Assembly: GCA_932294295.1 (NCBI GenBank)
Contig: OW028576.1
Coordinates: 24,869,227-24,933,226, forward strand
Direction of reading: 5' to 3'
Length of the DNA stretch: 64,000 bases
From: Alitta virens
Taxonomy: Eukaryota; Annelida; Polychaeta; Phyllodocida; Nereididae
In this document: positions 44,101 through 55,960 of the stretch, piece after piece
Numbering within the stretch: the first letter of the stretch is position 1
How the letters are laid out: every line of letters starts with the position of its first letter
Position numbers and translations under genes: made by a program
Notes under the pieces: model-generated
What the model saw: the letters and a program-made list of their open reading frames with translations, nothing else
What the model was told of the DNA's origin: nothing
The model's database searches: none

Positions 44101-45475
44101 TGGTTAATATATATGTATGTTAATGTTATTGCTTCATATAATCTCTCTTCTTTTTATTCTCAAGAAACACTAAAATAAATAGGCTTGGGGGCCTAGGAAC
44201 CCCCCCCCCCCCATATAAAAAACACTCGACATGTCTATCACACACACACCAAACCAGACATGGCTAATTCACACTGCTTTTACCAACAAATGAAACACAT
44301 GGCCATTTCAGTCAGTATTTACCAACAAATCATACTTGACCTACATATCAGCACCGGAAGCAGAAGCAAAATAACAACTTAACAGGCCCCCCCCCCCCCT
44401 AAAAACGTAGTGGCTCCCTCTACAATGGTTTTTTACCATATGGCCATTTGACAGCTTTTATACCCACAATTCGAACATAAATAATGCATATGGCTATTTG
44501 ACTGTGATTTTACCAACAATTGAGTCTTATTACTTGATATAGATATCATTAGCAAAATATATGGATATTTCAGTACTTTTTTTTACCTACAAACAAGACA
44601 TAGCCATTTCAGCTGTTAAATGGCCATATGGTAACACATAATCATGGCTATTTGACTGTGATTTTACCAACAATTGAGTCTTATTACTTGATCTAGATAT
44701 CTTTAGCAAAATATATGGATATTTCAGTACTTTTTTTACCTACAAACAAGACATAGCCATTTCAGCTGTTAAATGACCATATGGCAACGCAGCATTGAAG
44801 AGGGAGCCACTACGTTTTTAGGGGGGGGCCTGGTTAAGTTGTTATTTTGCTTCTGCTTCCGGAGCTGATATGTAGGTCAAGTATGTCTGGATAGTGGGTA
44901 ATAATTGGACGAAATGGCCATGTATTTTGCTTCTGATTTCAAGAGCCAAATAGCCATCCCTGTGGTTGCTTCTGCTTCTGGAGCTGATATGTAGGTCAAG
45001 TATGGCCATCCCAGTGGATGCTTCTGCTTCCGCAGCTGATATGTAGGTCAAGTAGGTCAAATGGGAGTGAAATGTTCATATCTTTTGAAAATGCTGTTGA
45101 ATTCGGTGGACTTCCTCCCTTCTGCTTCTGCTTCCTGTTCTGCTTCTGCTTCTGCTTCTGCTTCCGCAGCTGATATGTAGGTCAAGTATCTGCGAAGTGG
45201 GTAAAATTGGAGTGAAATATTGCTTTTAGTTTCTTTTTTAGTGGCTCCCTCTACAATGGTTTTTTACCATATGAATATGGCCATTTAACACACACCAAAC
45301 CAGACATGGCTATTTCACAGTGATTTTACCAACAAATTGAACACATGTCCTTGTCAGTCAGTATTTACCAACAAATCATACTTGACCTACATATCAGCAC
45401 CGGAAGCAGAAGCAAAATAACAACTTAACAGGCCCCCCCCCTAAAAACGTAGTGGCTCCCTCTACAATGCCCACC
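38147..45475. repeat. Satellite array, right part (plus orientation)
   Basis: It resumes at the second GATATT (38147-38152). The homologous frame ends at 38429, 39628, 40987, 42343, 43701 and 44842 give unit lengths of 1,199, 1,359, 1,356, 1,358 and 1,141 bases. Short units lack a block of about 215 bases (tatgaatatggccatttaac ...). Near-identity between units points to recent homogenisation. After 45231 the last unit is truncated and rejoined to a poly-C segment, ending at about 45475 where unique sequence begins. No genes. Confidence 0.95.
40922..41715. repeat. Inverted repeat within a satellite unit (example)
   Basis: The segment at about 40925-41025 (tagagggagccactacg ... poly-G ... gatatgtaggtcaagtatg) is the reverse complement of about 41605-41710, and of a second copy at about 41835-41930. 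Each full unit therefore has roughly 95-base arms able to fold back, each carrying a poly-G or poly-C run. The same layout recurs in every full unit. Confidence 0.85.
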
Positions 45476-45632
45476 CCAACTGGTGCGTTCGTAGGCAATT
45501 AAATGACTATCTATCGTTTTGGAGTCAATCCATTAATTGCTTCGAAGTTCATGTCAGTGCATCATGTAAAGAGGAAAAGTCATTGAAGTTGATTTAACGC
45601 AGTGTACAGACCTGTTTAATGGACCGTTTCGT

Positions 45633-46165
45633 ATGGTGTTTAATAATATTGAATATAATTTGAGATTAGTGGAACAGCAATTGAATGAGGAAAATCCTAA
45701 CTTGGGCGAGATTTGTTCGACATATTATGATTTCCTGAATGATCTTGGATTAATAATGCAAATGCAAGTCAGTGAGAAATGTCACCATAAGAATGAAACC
45801 TGTCAATGTGAAGATGAAGGCACAGGGAATTGATTATTTTGGATGTAAATGTTTGTGAAATCACAGGACGTGAAGAATTCGAACATGGACAACTCTGTTG
45901 GATTACAAGGAAACTGAATCAGTACTATGAGAAAAAAAATAATACTTCCAAGTTTGCACACAGGGGTGACACGGTATGGAGCCTATATCATTGTTACCTC
46001 CCCCACATTTTCATTTAGTTTTACGGCTGTTACAATGAGGTTACTCGTCATATTGGAAAGGAAATCATTGTAGATGAGTCAGCTTGCTGGATATCTCAGA
46101 CTCACAACAAATATTCATTACTGCGCCAGGTTTTCACGAGGTCGGGTGTTGGTGGACTTTATTAG
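45633..46165 (+). pseudogene. CxC/CW-module protein, broken
   Basis: From the ATG at 45633 a 66-codon frame ends EKCHHKNETCQCEDEG. Similar sequence continues in a second frame (VCEITGREEFEHGQLCWIT at about 45848-45910) and a third (DESACWISQTHNKYSLL at about 46070-46125). These pieces match the two modules of the 239-residue protein at 48036-48755: a helical stretch, a Cys-x-Cys site, then Cys-Trp-[ILM]-[ST] and a Lys about six residues on. The order suggests one decayed gene, or two short neighbours. No known family recognised. Confidence 0.55.
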
Positions 46166-46210
46166 CCGGTTTCACATTTTTATAAAACAAAACAGAAAAA
46201 AAACCATGAG

Positions 46211-46690
46211 ATGGGTTTGAAAGCAGTGAACTGGATACTTTATGCTCCAAGAAAATGTGGAAAAATGAAAACTCATTATGCTGTAGTGGGTGACAGTAAG
46301 GATGATCATGACACGATTGTTGATTGCAAGAATGATTTCAAGTATGCTAGGGATTATTACAGAACTGAGGAAGGCGGATTTGTGCGTCATTCAGTCTGGG
46401 AAACACCTGAGGATGCTGATTACTCGGACGATTACTCACAGTTCAGTGACTTCAATGGGGTCGGAGAGGTCAAGTTAAAATGGCGGTTATACAGAATTTT
46501 CCTGAACTGCGATGACGATGATGATGATGATGAATTCCACCGTGCAGTCGTTCAGCAAAGCAAGAAATGTTTCCTTTCTTATGAGGAATGCGTGAAACAT
46601 TATAAAACTTATTCGAATTACAAGAAGCTTCACCCGAGTAGGACTACAGAAATGCATGTGGAGTGTGTTGAATATGATGAAAACTTTTGA
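46211..46690 (+). CDS. Unrecognised acidic protein
   Basis: The protein has 159 residues from the ATG at 46211. It is rich in Asp, Tyr and Lys, with a run of seven Asp near residue 105 (NCDDDDDDDEF) and a C-terminal helical, Cys-containing part (CFLSYEECVKHYKTYSNY). No signal peptide, no membrane segment, no domain I can name. It lies between the CxC/CW relic and the integrase fragment in the unique island. Confidence 0.5.
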   Translation: MGLKAVNWILYAPRKCGKMKTHYAVVGDSKDDHDTIVDCKNDFKYARDYYRTEEGGFVRHSVWETPEDADYSDDYSQFSDFNGVGEVKLKWRLYRIFLNCDDDDDDDEFHRAVVQQSKKCFLSYEECVKHYKTYSNYKKLHPSRTTEMHVECVEYDENF

Positions 46691-46960
46691 TTATTACATT
46701 TCAGCATATATTCATTGCTGACTTTTTTTTGGTGTATTTCACAGATTTAATCATGTTTGATAGGGTTCAAATGTATCAAAAGGTGTTTGATAATATCATA
46801 ATAGGCACATTAAAACAAATTCTTGGCTATTTAAGCAATGCTGTGTTGTTCATTACATTAGTATCAGATGAGATGTTTAAAGGTATAAATGATTCTGTTG
46901 ATAAATATTTAAAAAAAGATATATTACAACCCTGCGTCACAAGGTAGTTCCTCTAGCCAT

Positions 46961-47283
46961 GTGAAGTTGTGGTCTCATGTGAAGACCAGACCTGATCAAC
47001 CTAAAAAACTGACAAGGGTCAAAGTAAAAGAATGGTTGGAGAGACAAGACACCAATTCAGTGTTTAGAATTAGCAGAAAGAAATTTCCTAGGGAAAGAAT
47101 AATAGTTTCGGATTTGGCTGATATGGGTGGTGTTAAGGAGCACAATGACAATTATGCATTTATCCTGGTGGTGATAGATTTACTGCCACATTACTGCTGG
47201 ATAAGGCCTCTTAAGACGAAAAAGGCTGTTGAGGTCAAAGATTCATTTGCCGATATTTTTGAGAAGGACAAACGCATTCTGCT
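46961..47283 (+). pseudogene. Truncated Polinton-type integrase fragment
   Basis: About 100 codons match the region just before and around the first catalytic Asp of Polinton/Maverick-type integrases: KVKEWLERQDTNSVFRISRK, then VSDLADMGGVKEHNDNYAFI and LVVIDLLPHYCWIRPLK. The match ends abruptly at 47284, where satellite sequence starts, so the second Asp and the Glu are missing. Upstream frames are broken. It differs clearly from the integrase of the complete element, so it derives from another lineage. Confidence 0.75.
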
Positions 47284-47460
47284 ATACCATATGGCCATTT
47301 AACAGCGTTTATATCCACAATTCGAACATACATAATGCATATGGCTATTTGACTGTTATTTTACCAACAATTGAGTCTTACTTGATCTAGAAATCATCAG
47401 CAAACTATATGGATATTTCAGTCCATTTTTACATACCTACATATCAGAAGCATAAGCACA
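47284..47460. repeat. Isolated satellite relic
   Basis: ataccatatggccatttaac followed by diverged versions of the satellite subunit (atgcatatggctatttgact, ccaacaattgagtctta). Its divergence is higher than within the arrays. It interrupts the integrase fragment. Confidence 0.8.
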
Positions 47461-48035
47461 ACCAATGGGTTATTTGCTTTCTATTTTCAAAGTTTAGCTG
47501 ATATATTACTCACATCAGGTTTTAATTTTAGTACATAATCATACTGAACAAGACTTTCTTGTGATCATTTATTTAATTTCAATATTAACTTAAATGTTTT
47601 TTTCTGGGGTGGAGGTCATCCTTAATTAAATTCAGCATTTGTTTTGTTTTTGAAAAAAAGAAGAGAAGAGATAAACAGTTACACACACTAATAAAAATAT
47701 GGATAAGAAATCTTTATTAATGTGACATGTAAATTATGACATTAACAATTAATAATATATCTTTGCAAAACAGGATGTTGTCAATTAGAGTTGGTCATGT
47801 CTAATGTATAGCTTTGTATACTCTAAAATTAGATAGAAGCTATACAAGAACAATAAACTACATTTGACTGTTCAATGGTATCACATTACATACACAATTG
47901 CATTACCCCCTCAATTAGGCCCAGATATATCTTGAAATTAACTGAAGCAGAACACTCATTAGCAAATTCCAACATTGGTGGTGTTTTTTCCGAGTCCATA
48001 ATGTGAAAGGTTGAGTGTGAATGACTGAGTGAGTA
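47461..48035. other. AT-rich stretch without a gene
   Basis: No frame I support. T- and A-rich, with a minus-strand AATAAA near 47710 that could serve the gene at 48036. Confidence 0.5.
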
Positions 48036-48755
48036 TTACATCCATCTTGCCATATCATGAATTAAACATATCAACCTGTATTTTTCACTGGTTTGAGTAA
48101 GCCAACAAGATGTAGGGTCAGTTTCCACTTCTTGCTTGATTATATCATTAATATTTTCTTCAACTGTGACGTATCGTGTTAATACAGAGCTCAGTAATAG
48201 AAAGGATTTACACTGACACCCTGTATAATGGTCTAATGCGGGGCAGTTCATGTGAAGGTAGCTCTCCAGATCCTTCAGTATACTGTAATATCTTCTTGCT
48301 ATATCACTATGTTTCATTTTAGCAGATTCAAGTTGATATTCTAAAATATCCATGTTATCCTCCATGTCTTGAAATTCAGTTGATGTACTGTCGAGCATTT
48401 GGCATATCAAAAATAATTTTTTGCTATTAGATATCATCCAGCAGTCATTTCTATCTTCATCAATTTGGATGCCAATCAGATCATTAACAGTTTGTCCTTG
48501 GTGTATAATAGATCTGAGATCGCTGTGTAGTATGACATCCTTGCATCCACATGTGTTATCTTTGTGGTTTAAGTAATCGTAACTAATAGATAGTGTCTTT
48601 CTGAGGCACCATAGAAGTTCACAATAACTTCTTGCTAACAAAAGATTATCTGGATCTTGTTTTTCCATTTCACTGCTAATAAAGCGAGTTTGAGAAGACA
48701 TATGAAGTTTTAACAGTCTTTCAGGTGCTCCATAATAAAGTGGCTTGCTTGCCAT
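48036..48755 (-). CDS. Two-module CxC/CW repeat protein
   Basis: The protein has 239 residues from the ATG at 48755 and is intact. Two modules of about 100 residues align by eye. Module 1: LARSYCELLWCLRKTL, then NHKDNTCGCK, then DRNDCWMISNSKKLFLI. Module 2: IARRYYSILKDLESYL, then DHYTGCQCK, then DPTSCWLTQTSEKYRLI. Each has a helix, a His-x(n)-Cys-x-Cys site that may bind a metal or form disulphides, an Asn-Asp-x-Ile turn and a Cys-Trp motif. No signal peptide, so probably intracellular. I know no domain of this description. The relic at 45633 is a paralogue. Confidence 0.7.
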   Translation of the reverse strand: MASKPLYYGAPERLLKLHMSSQTRFISSEMEKQDPDNLLLARSYCELLWCLRKTLSISYDYLNHKDNTCGCKDVILHSDLRSIIHQGQTVNDLIGIQIDEDRNDCWMISNSKKLFLICQMLDSTSTEFQDMEDNMDILEYQLESAKMKHSDIARRYYSILKDLESYLHMNCPALDHYTGCQCKSFLLLSSVLTRYVTVEENINDIIKQEVETDPTSCWLTQTSEKYRLICLIHDMARWM

Positions 48756-48910
48756 ATTTATATTTATAAAAATGGCTCAATGACTAGATCCCCTTGTTTA
48801 GTAATACTACCTATACTAATCCATATACCGTATTTGCAATCTTATATTAAACAAACCTCTATCCTTATTGGTTAACTTAGCTTACCTGTGATTGGTTACG
48901 AGTTATTAAG

Positions 48911-49150
48911 ATGCCATCCAAATACACATCTCACTCAAAGTTTCAGGGTAAATATGCAAACATAATTTTTATAATCATCGATCAGGAGGGCACTTACACA
49001 GTACCATATTTATATAATTACAGGACATATCAATGCATACCTATAAAATTCACAGAATGTATCTTTTACTGTATTTCAGAAAATTGTAAGGGCAACAGAC
49101 AGTTTAACAGCTTGGATCATCCCGATTGCAGAAATACTACAATGTTTTGA
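48911..49150 (+). CDS. Small hypothetical protein
   Basis: The frame has 79 codons from the ATG at 48911, divergent from the CxC/CW gene with 155 bases between. It is Tyr-, Ile- and Cys-rich (CIPIKFTECIFYCISENCKG). No domain seen. The only support is its frame, its ATG and its position in a divergent pair, so it may be spurious. Confidence 0.3.
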   Translation: MPSKYTSHSKFQGKYANIIFIIIDQEGTYTVPYLYNYRTYQCIPIKFTECIFYCISENCKGNRQFNSLDHPDCRNTTMF

Positions 49151-49774
49151 TTAGTGACAAAGACTATTTGACATATGACAATCAAGCCCTTACTACCGGG
49201 GAGACTGGTTTTCAAAATGTGTAAACCCCCATATGCAGACATGACTTTTTTTGCAAATATGTGTACATTGCATTAGTTTTCAAATAATACTAAGTCTTCA
49301 TCACCCCCAAATTCATATTGATTTAAACCCGCACTCCGCGCATGTACATATCACCAACCTGTCTACAATGATCTGAACTACGAGGTTTTATAACCTTGGT
49401 TCAGTAAACTACATTAGGCTAAATGTAATAAGCAAAATATAACACTTCAATGCATGTGTCACTTGCACCTTGCCAAATTTTTGTATGATACTGTTTATTT
49501 TGTTGTTTTACAGTCAAAATAAATTTGTGAGAGAAATGATTTGCATCGTTTGTTATTTTGATCATAATGAGATATGTTGTATAATATTATGATATCATTT
49601 ATAATAAGTCTGAGAAGATAATGTTGTCTAATCTTAACAAAAAAAAAAGCTCCTTTAAACATTACGCACAATATTAAAAATAAGGTCTGACTAATATTTT
49701 TCAGCTGCTTGGGTAGATATTGGCATCATGTTAGTAACTAATATAAAGACTAACATATTTAAAAGCCTGACCAA
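49151..49774. other. Noncoding stretch before the inverted satellite array
   Basis: AT-rich with no supported frame. Satellite similarity begins near 49775 (agtatgtctggtttatgg). Confidence 0.5.
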
Positions 49775-52700
49775 AACTTAGTATGTCTGGTTTATGGGTA
49801 AAAGAAATAGCCATGTCTGGTTTGTGGATATTAGCTGAGTAAAATATCCACATATTTTGCTTATGATTCCTAGGTCAAGTAAGACTCAATTGTTGGTAAA
49901 ATCACAGTCAAATAGCCATATGCATTATGTATGTTCGAATTGTGGGTATAAACGCTGTTAAATGGCCATATGGCAAAAAACCATTGTAGAGGGAGCCACT
50001 ACGTTTTTAGGGGGGGGGGCCTGGATAAGTTGTTATTTTGCTTCTGCTTCCGGTGCTGATATGTAGGTCAAGTATGAATTGTTGGTAAATACTGACTGCA
50101 ATGACAATGTATTCAATTTGTTGGTAAAATCAGTGTGAAATAGCCATGTCTGGTTTTGTGTGTGTTAAATGGCCATATTCATATGGTAAAAAACCATTGT
50201 AGAGGGAGCCACTACGTTTTTAGGGGGGGCCTGGCTAAGTTGTTATTTTGCTTCTGCTTCCGGTGCTGATATGTAGGTCAAGTATGATTTGTTGGTAAAT
50301 AATGACTGACGTGGCCATGTGTTCAATTTGTTGGTAAAATCGGTGTGAAATAGCCATGTCTGGTTTGGTGTGTGTTAAATGGCCTATTCATATGGCAAAA
50401 AACCATTGTAGAGGGAGCCACTACGTTTTTAGGGGGGGCCTGGTTAAGTTGTTATTTTGCTTCTGCTTCCGGTGCTGATATGTAGGTCAAGTATGATTTG
50501 TTGGTAAATACTGACTGACATGGCCATGTGTTCAATTTGTTGGTAAAATCGGTGTGAATTAGCCATGTCTGGTTTGGTGTGTGTTAAATGGCCATATTCA
50601 TATGGTAAAAAACCATTGTAGAGGGAGCCACTACGTTTTTAGGGGGGGGGGCCTGGTTAAGTTGTTATTTTGTTCTGCTTCCGGTGCTGATATGTAGGTC
50701 AAGTATGATTTGTTGGTAAATACTGACTGAAATGGCCATGTGTTTCATTTGTTGGTAAAAGCAGTGTGAATTAGCCATGTCTGGTTTGGTGTGTGTGTGA
50801 TAGACATGTCGAGTGTTTTTTATATGGGGGGGGTTCCTAGGCGCCCAAGCCTATTTATTTTAGTGTTTCTTGAGAATAAAAAGAAGAGAGATTATAAGAA
50901 GCAATAACATTAACATACATATATATTAACCAAAAACAAAAAAAAATGAAACTAAAAGCACTATTTCACTCCAATTTTACCCACTTCGCAGATACTTGAC
51001 CTACATATCAGCTGCGGAAGCAGAAGCAGAAGCAGAACAGGAAGAAGAAGCAGAAGGGAGGAAGTCCACCGAATTCAACAGCATTTTCAAAAGATATGAA
51101 CATTTCACTCCTATTTTACCTACTTGACCTACATATCAGCTACGGAAGCAGAAGCATCCACTGGGATGGCCATACTTGACCTACATATCAGCTCCGGAAG
51201 CAGAAGCAACCACAGGGATGGCTATTTGACTCTTGCAATCAGAAGCAAAATACATGGCCATTTCGTCCAATTATTACCCACTATCCAGACATACTTGACC
51301 TACATATCAGCTCCGGAAGCAGAAGCAAAATAACAACTTAACCAGGCCCCCCCTAAAAACGTAGTGGCTCCCTCTACAATGCTGTGTTGCCATATGGTCA
51401 TTTAACAGCTGAAATGGCTATGTCTTGTTTGTAGGTAAAAAAAGTACTGAAATATCCATATATTTTGCTAAAGATATCTAGATCAAGTAATAAGACTCAA
51501 TTGTTGGTAAAATCACAGTCAAATAGCCATGATTATGTGTTACCATATGGCCATTTAACAGCTGAAATGGCTATGTCTTGTTTGTAGGTAAACAAAAGTA
51601 CTGAAATATCCATATATTTTGCTAATGATATCTAGATCAAGTAATAAGACTCAATTGTTGGTAAAATCACAGTCAAATAGCCATATGCATTATTTATGTT
51701 CGAATTGTGGGTATAAAAGCTGTCAAATGGCAATATGGTAAAAAAACCATTGTAGAGGGAGCCACTACGTTTTTAGGGGGGGGGGGGGGCCTGGTTAAGT
51801 TGTTATTTTGCTTCTGCTTCCGGTGCTGATATGTAGGTCAAGTATGATTTGTTGGTAAATACTGACTGACATGGCCATGTGTTCAATTTGTTGGTAAAAT
51901 CGGTGTGAATTAGCCATGTCTGGTTTGGTGTGTGTTAAATGGCCATATTCATATGGTAAAAAACCATTGTAGAGGGAGCCACTACGTTTTTAGGGGGGGG
52001 GGGGCCTGGTTAAGTTGTTATTTTGCTTCTGCTTCCGGTGCTGATATGTAGGTCAAGTATGATTTGTTGGTAAATACTGACTGAAATGGCCATGTGTTTC
52101 ATTTGTTGGTAAAAGCAGTGTGAATTAGCCATGTCTGGTTTGATGTGTGTGTGATAGACATGTCGAGTGTTTTTTATATGGGGGGGGGTTCCTAGGCGCC
52201 CAAGCCTATTTATTTTAGTGTTTCTTGAGAATAAAAAGAAGAGAGATTATAAGAAGCAATAACATTAACATACATATATATTAACCAAAAACAAAAAAAA
52301 ATGAAACTAAAAGCACTATTTCACTCCAATTTTACCCACTTCGCAGACACTTGACCTACATATCAGCTGCGGAAGCAGAAGCAGAAGCAGAACAGGAAGC
52401 AGAAGCAGAAGGGAGGAAGTCCACCGAATTCAACAGCATTTTCAAAAGATATGAACATTTCACTCCTATTTTACCTACTTGACCTACATATCAGCTCCGG
52501 AAGCAGAAGCAACCACAGGGATGGCTATTTGACTCTTGAAATCAGAAGCAAAATACATGGCCATTTCGTCCAATTATTACCAACTATCCAGACATACTTG
52601 ACCTATATATCAGCTCCGGAAGCAGAAGCAAAATAACAACTTAACCAGGCCCCCCCCCTAAAAACGTAGTGGCTCCCTCTACAATGCTGTGTTGCCATAT

Positions 52701-53726
52701 GGTCATTTAACAGCTGAAATGGCTATGTCTTGTTTGTAGGTAAAAAAAGTACTGAAATATCCATATATTTTGCTGAAGATATCTAGATCAAGTAATAAGA
52801 CTCAATTGTTGGTAAAATCACAGTCAAATAGCCATGATTACGTGTTACCATATGGCCATTTAACAGCTGAAATGGCTATGTCTTGTTTGTAGGTAAAAAA
52901 AAAGTACTGAAATATCCATATATTTTGCTAATGATATCTAGATCAAGTAATAAGACTCAATTGTTGGTAAAATCACATTCAAATAGCCATGATTATGTGT
53001 TACCATATGGCCATTTAACAGCTGAAATGGCTATGTCTTGTTTGTAGGTAAAAAAAAGTACTGAAATATCCATATATTTTGCTAATGATATCTATATCAA
53101 ATAATAAGACTCAATTGTTGGTAAAATCACAGTCAAATAGCCATATGCATTATTTATGTTCGAATTGTGGGTATAAAAGCTGTCAAATGGCCATATGGTA
53201 AAAAACCATTGTAGAGGGAGCCACTACGTTTTTAGGGGGGGGGGGGCCTGGATAAGTTGTTATTTTGCTTCTGCTTCCGGTGCTGATATGTAGGTCAAGT
53301 ATGATTTGTGAGTAAATACTGACTGAAATGGCCATGTGTTTCATTTGTTGGTAAAAGCAGTGTGAATTAGCCATGTCTGGTTTGGTGTGTGTGTGATAGA
53401 CATGTCGAGTGTTTTTTATAGGGGGGGGGTTCCTAGGCGCCCAAGCCTATTTATTTTAGTGTTTCTTGAGAATAAAAAGAAGAGAGATTATAAGAAGCAA
53501 TAACATTAACATACATATATATTAACCAAAAAAAAAAAAAAAGAAAAACTAAAAGCACTATTTCACTCCAATTTTACCCACTTCGCAGATACTTGACCTA
53601 CATATCAGCTGCAGAAGCAGAAGCAGAAGCAGAACAGGAAGCAGAAGTAGAAGGGAGGAAGTCCACCGAATTCAACAGCATTTTCAAAAGATATGAACAT
53701 TTCACTCGTATTTTACCTACTTGACC
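49775..53726. repeat. Satellite array in inverted orientation
   Basis: The same satellite as 38147-45475 but reversed. Homologous frame ends at 51333 and 52636 give a unit of about 1,303 bases. The first part (49975-50780) has four close copies, about 205-220 bases apart, of the block holding gagggagccactacg and a poly-G run, an internal expansion of the sub-block. More divergence at the outer end (49775-49980) fits an array edge. It ends in an assembly gap. Confidence 0.93.
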
Positions 53727-53926
53727 NNNNNNNNNNNNNNNNNNNNNNNNNNNNNNNNNNNNNNNNNNNNNNNNNNNNNNNNNNNNNNNNNNNNNNNNNN
53801 NNNNNNNNNNNNNNNNNNNNNNNNNNNNNNNNNNNNNNNNNNNNNNNNNNNNNNNNNNNNNNNNNNNNNNNNNNNNNNNNNNNNNNNNNNNNNNNNNNNN
53901 NNNNNNNNNNNNNNNNNNNNNNNNNN
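53727..53926. other. Assembly gap (200 N)
   Basis: A second placeholder gap of exactly 200 N, between the inverted satellite array and the right virus-like block. Confidence 0.99.
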
Positions 53927-54023
53927 TATTGATTAAATGCTCAGTTTTCTTGATCATGGTTATTTTAGATTCCACACTGACTTTGGGTTTCAATTTACTG
54001 TAAGTTGATAAAATCCATGACAT
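53927..54023 (-). CDS. Partial reading frame at the gap edge
   Basis: A frame of 32 codons from the ATG at 54023 runs into the gap. It is in the same frame as the large broken gene to its right, directly after that gene's TGA (TGA ATG). It may be the next gene or a continuation past a second stop. Too short to identify. Confidence 0.4.
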
Positions 54024-55841
54024 TCAGCTGATGGAGTCTTCGGAGTCAAGATCTTTAGACGCTCTCGATATCATTAGTTTAATGGTTTGTAATGTGGAAG
54101 CTGGGCTACACGATACTAGTTTTTTTACTGCCTCGTAATGTTTGTCATGCAAATTAAGGAGCACACTGTTTCTTAGTGCCAGTCCAAAATATTCATCTAC
54201 ATTGTATTGATAATATAGTTCATATAGTTTAAAAGCTATTTCCTCTAAGTCATGTCCACTAGGTATATCAATTTCATGAGAAGTCAAAAATGACAGCATA
54301 GTTCTGAGACCCTCTAAAAAACCAGTGTCATCTTCGCTTTCATTAAATAAAGACAGTAAAGTATTTGAAGCCACATCTTTTGTAAAAAAGCCACAATTTT
54401 TACTGGAGTATAGTGCTCCAACACTACAGAAAATGTCCTCTAAATAGTTTGCAGTTTCACCCTGTAAGAGGCCCATGCAGACAGCAAAGCTTTTCTTGTT
54501 TTCAGCAGAATCCTCAGATGGTTCAAATATAATCAGGGGGATTTTTATAGGGTAATTTACTTCTGTGGAATGCCAACATAACAATTTTGTTTTTTCTTCA
54601 TTTATTTCAACACATTGTGCGTACAGTTCTAGATCACGCACTTTCCACAAGAGATTTTCTGTGTGTTTGGTTGTATTCATCATCAGAGAAGCCCATTTTG
54701 CATCGCCAAACCACAGTTTCACATCTTCTTTCCCATCCATCCATATCAATGATTGCATATCACACAAATCTTTGTCTTTAAGGTATAATTTAGGGACCTC
54801 CTTCCATGAAGCATGCAGTTTGTGTGCAATACCCCACGACACTCCATACCATCTGTTTTCTGCATTACTTTGGTTCATACAACGCTCAGAAGGATGCACT
54901 GAGAAACCGCATATCAAGTCAATAAGGAACAGGGCCCTATCTTTACCAGTAATTCCTAACAATCGACCAACATCAATGAGTGCTGTTGTCGCATGGGAGA
55001 ATGTAATTTCTTGGTCCAGTCACTGCTTATTTACCCCTAAATGAAAGTGATTTTTGCTAATAGTTCTTAATATCCTGTCAAAATCTGAATATGTTACTTT
55101 CAGGTTTGTGTATCCCTCGTGTTGGAAAAGATCAAATTCCTTGTTCAGATTTGATTTGATATGTTTGCAAAGTGGTGTTATGACACTCAAATGAAATTTT
55201 TGGGGAAAACTGTTGATTTCTTTAATATGCGTAAGGATCCCCATTGCTCTCAATGCCCTTAAGGTTTGGTCATAGTTATACATTAAGCCATCCAGACCAC
55301 AAGCGTTGTAGGCAATTGATGGTAATATAACTGTAAAGAAATCGTAGGCATGACGAGCTGAATCGTAAGGGATGAAAAGAAACTTTTCTTCATAGTGTTT
55401 ATCCCTGGCAAAACTTGTCTTCATTTTTAATAGAAATCTCACTATCATATCGATAAAGACGTCATTCTTGTTTTCTTTACATTTTGTCAAAATTTTAATA
55501 AAATTCTTCTGACACTGACCTTTAGTTAATAGAAGATAAATGTCAGAAAAAAATGGCCATATAAGAGATAATGGTAGGCTTAATTTTCTCACCTTGTCAA
55601 TTTCTGGCCATAAAGTGAAAAGTTCGTTCAGTAAATTCTCCAAGCAATCTAGGTTTGTCGGTGATGATTGCAATGTTAAAGAAAATTTGACCATAGAAAT
55701 ATAATCGTCTGTATTATATGCCAAATAGTCTGCCCTGTAGCTAAAGCAGACGTCTTGGGCTTTAGTGCTGATTAACGACAACAATTGTTGAATAGTTGTT
55801 AGTTTCTGGGGAGGTAAAATGTCTGGGCTTTTCGGGTACAT
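54024..55841 (-). pseudogene. Large unrecognised viral gene split by an in-frame TGA
   Basis: A single frame runs from the ATG at 55841 to a TGA at 54026-54024, 605 codons, with one internal TGA at 55022-55020 (codon 274). Coding-like sequence continues straight across: after the stop the frame is open at once and stays so for about 330 codons, with no ATG at the join. The protein is helical and Leu/Ser-rich with scattered Cys, with no signal peptide or membrane segment. I recognise no domain. The stop context is TGA CTG. Options are decay of an endogenous viral gene, an assembly error, or readthrough. Neighbours suggest a viral structural or tegument-like role; that is a guess. Confidence 0.7.
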
Positions 55842-55960
55842 TATTCAGCTAACTTAATAAACGTTTCTTCCTTCATTTTTTAGTATCTGCTGCTCAACAT
55901 TTTCAGTGGGTTTGGTGAAGCACATTCGTGAGGCTCTCAGTAAGTAATAAGGAAAAAAAT

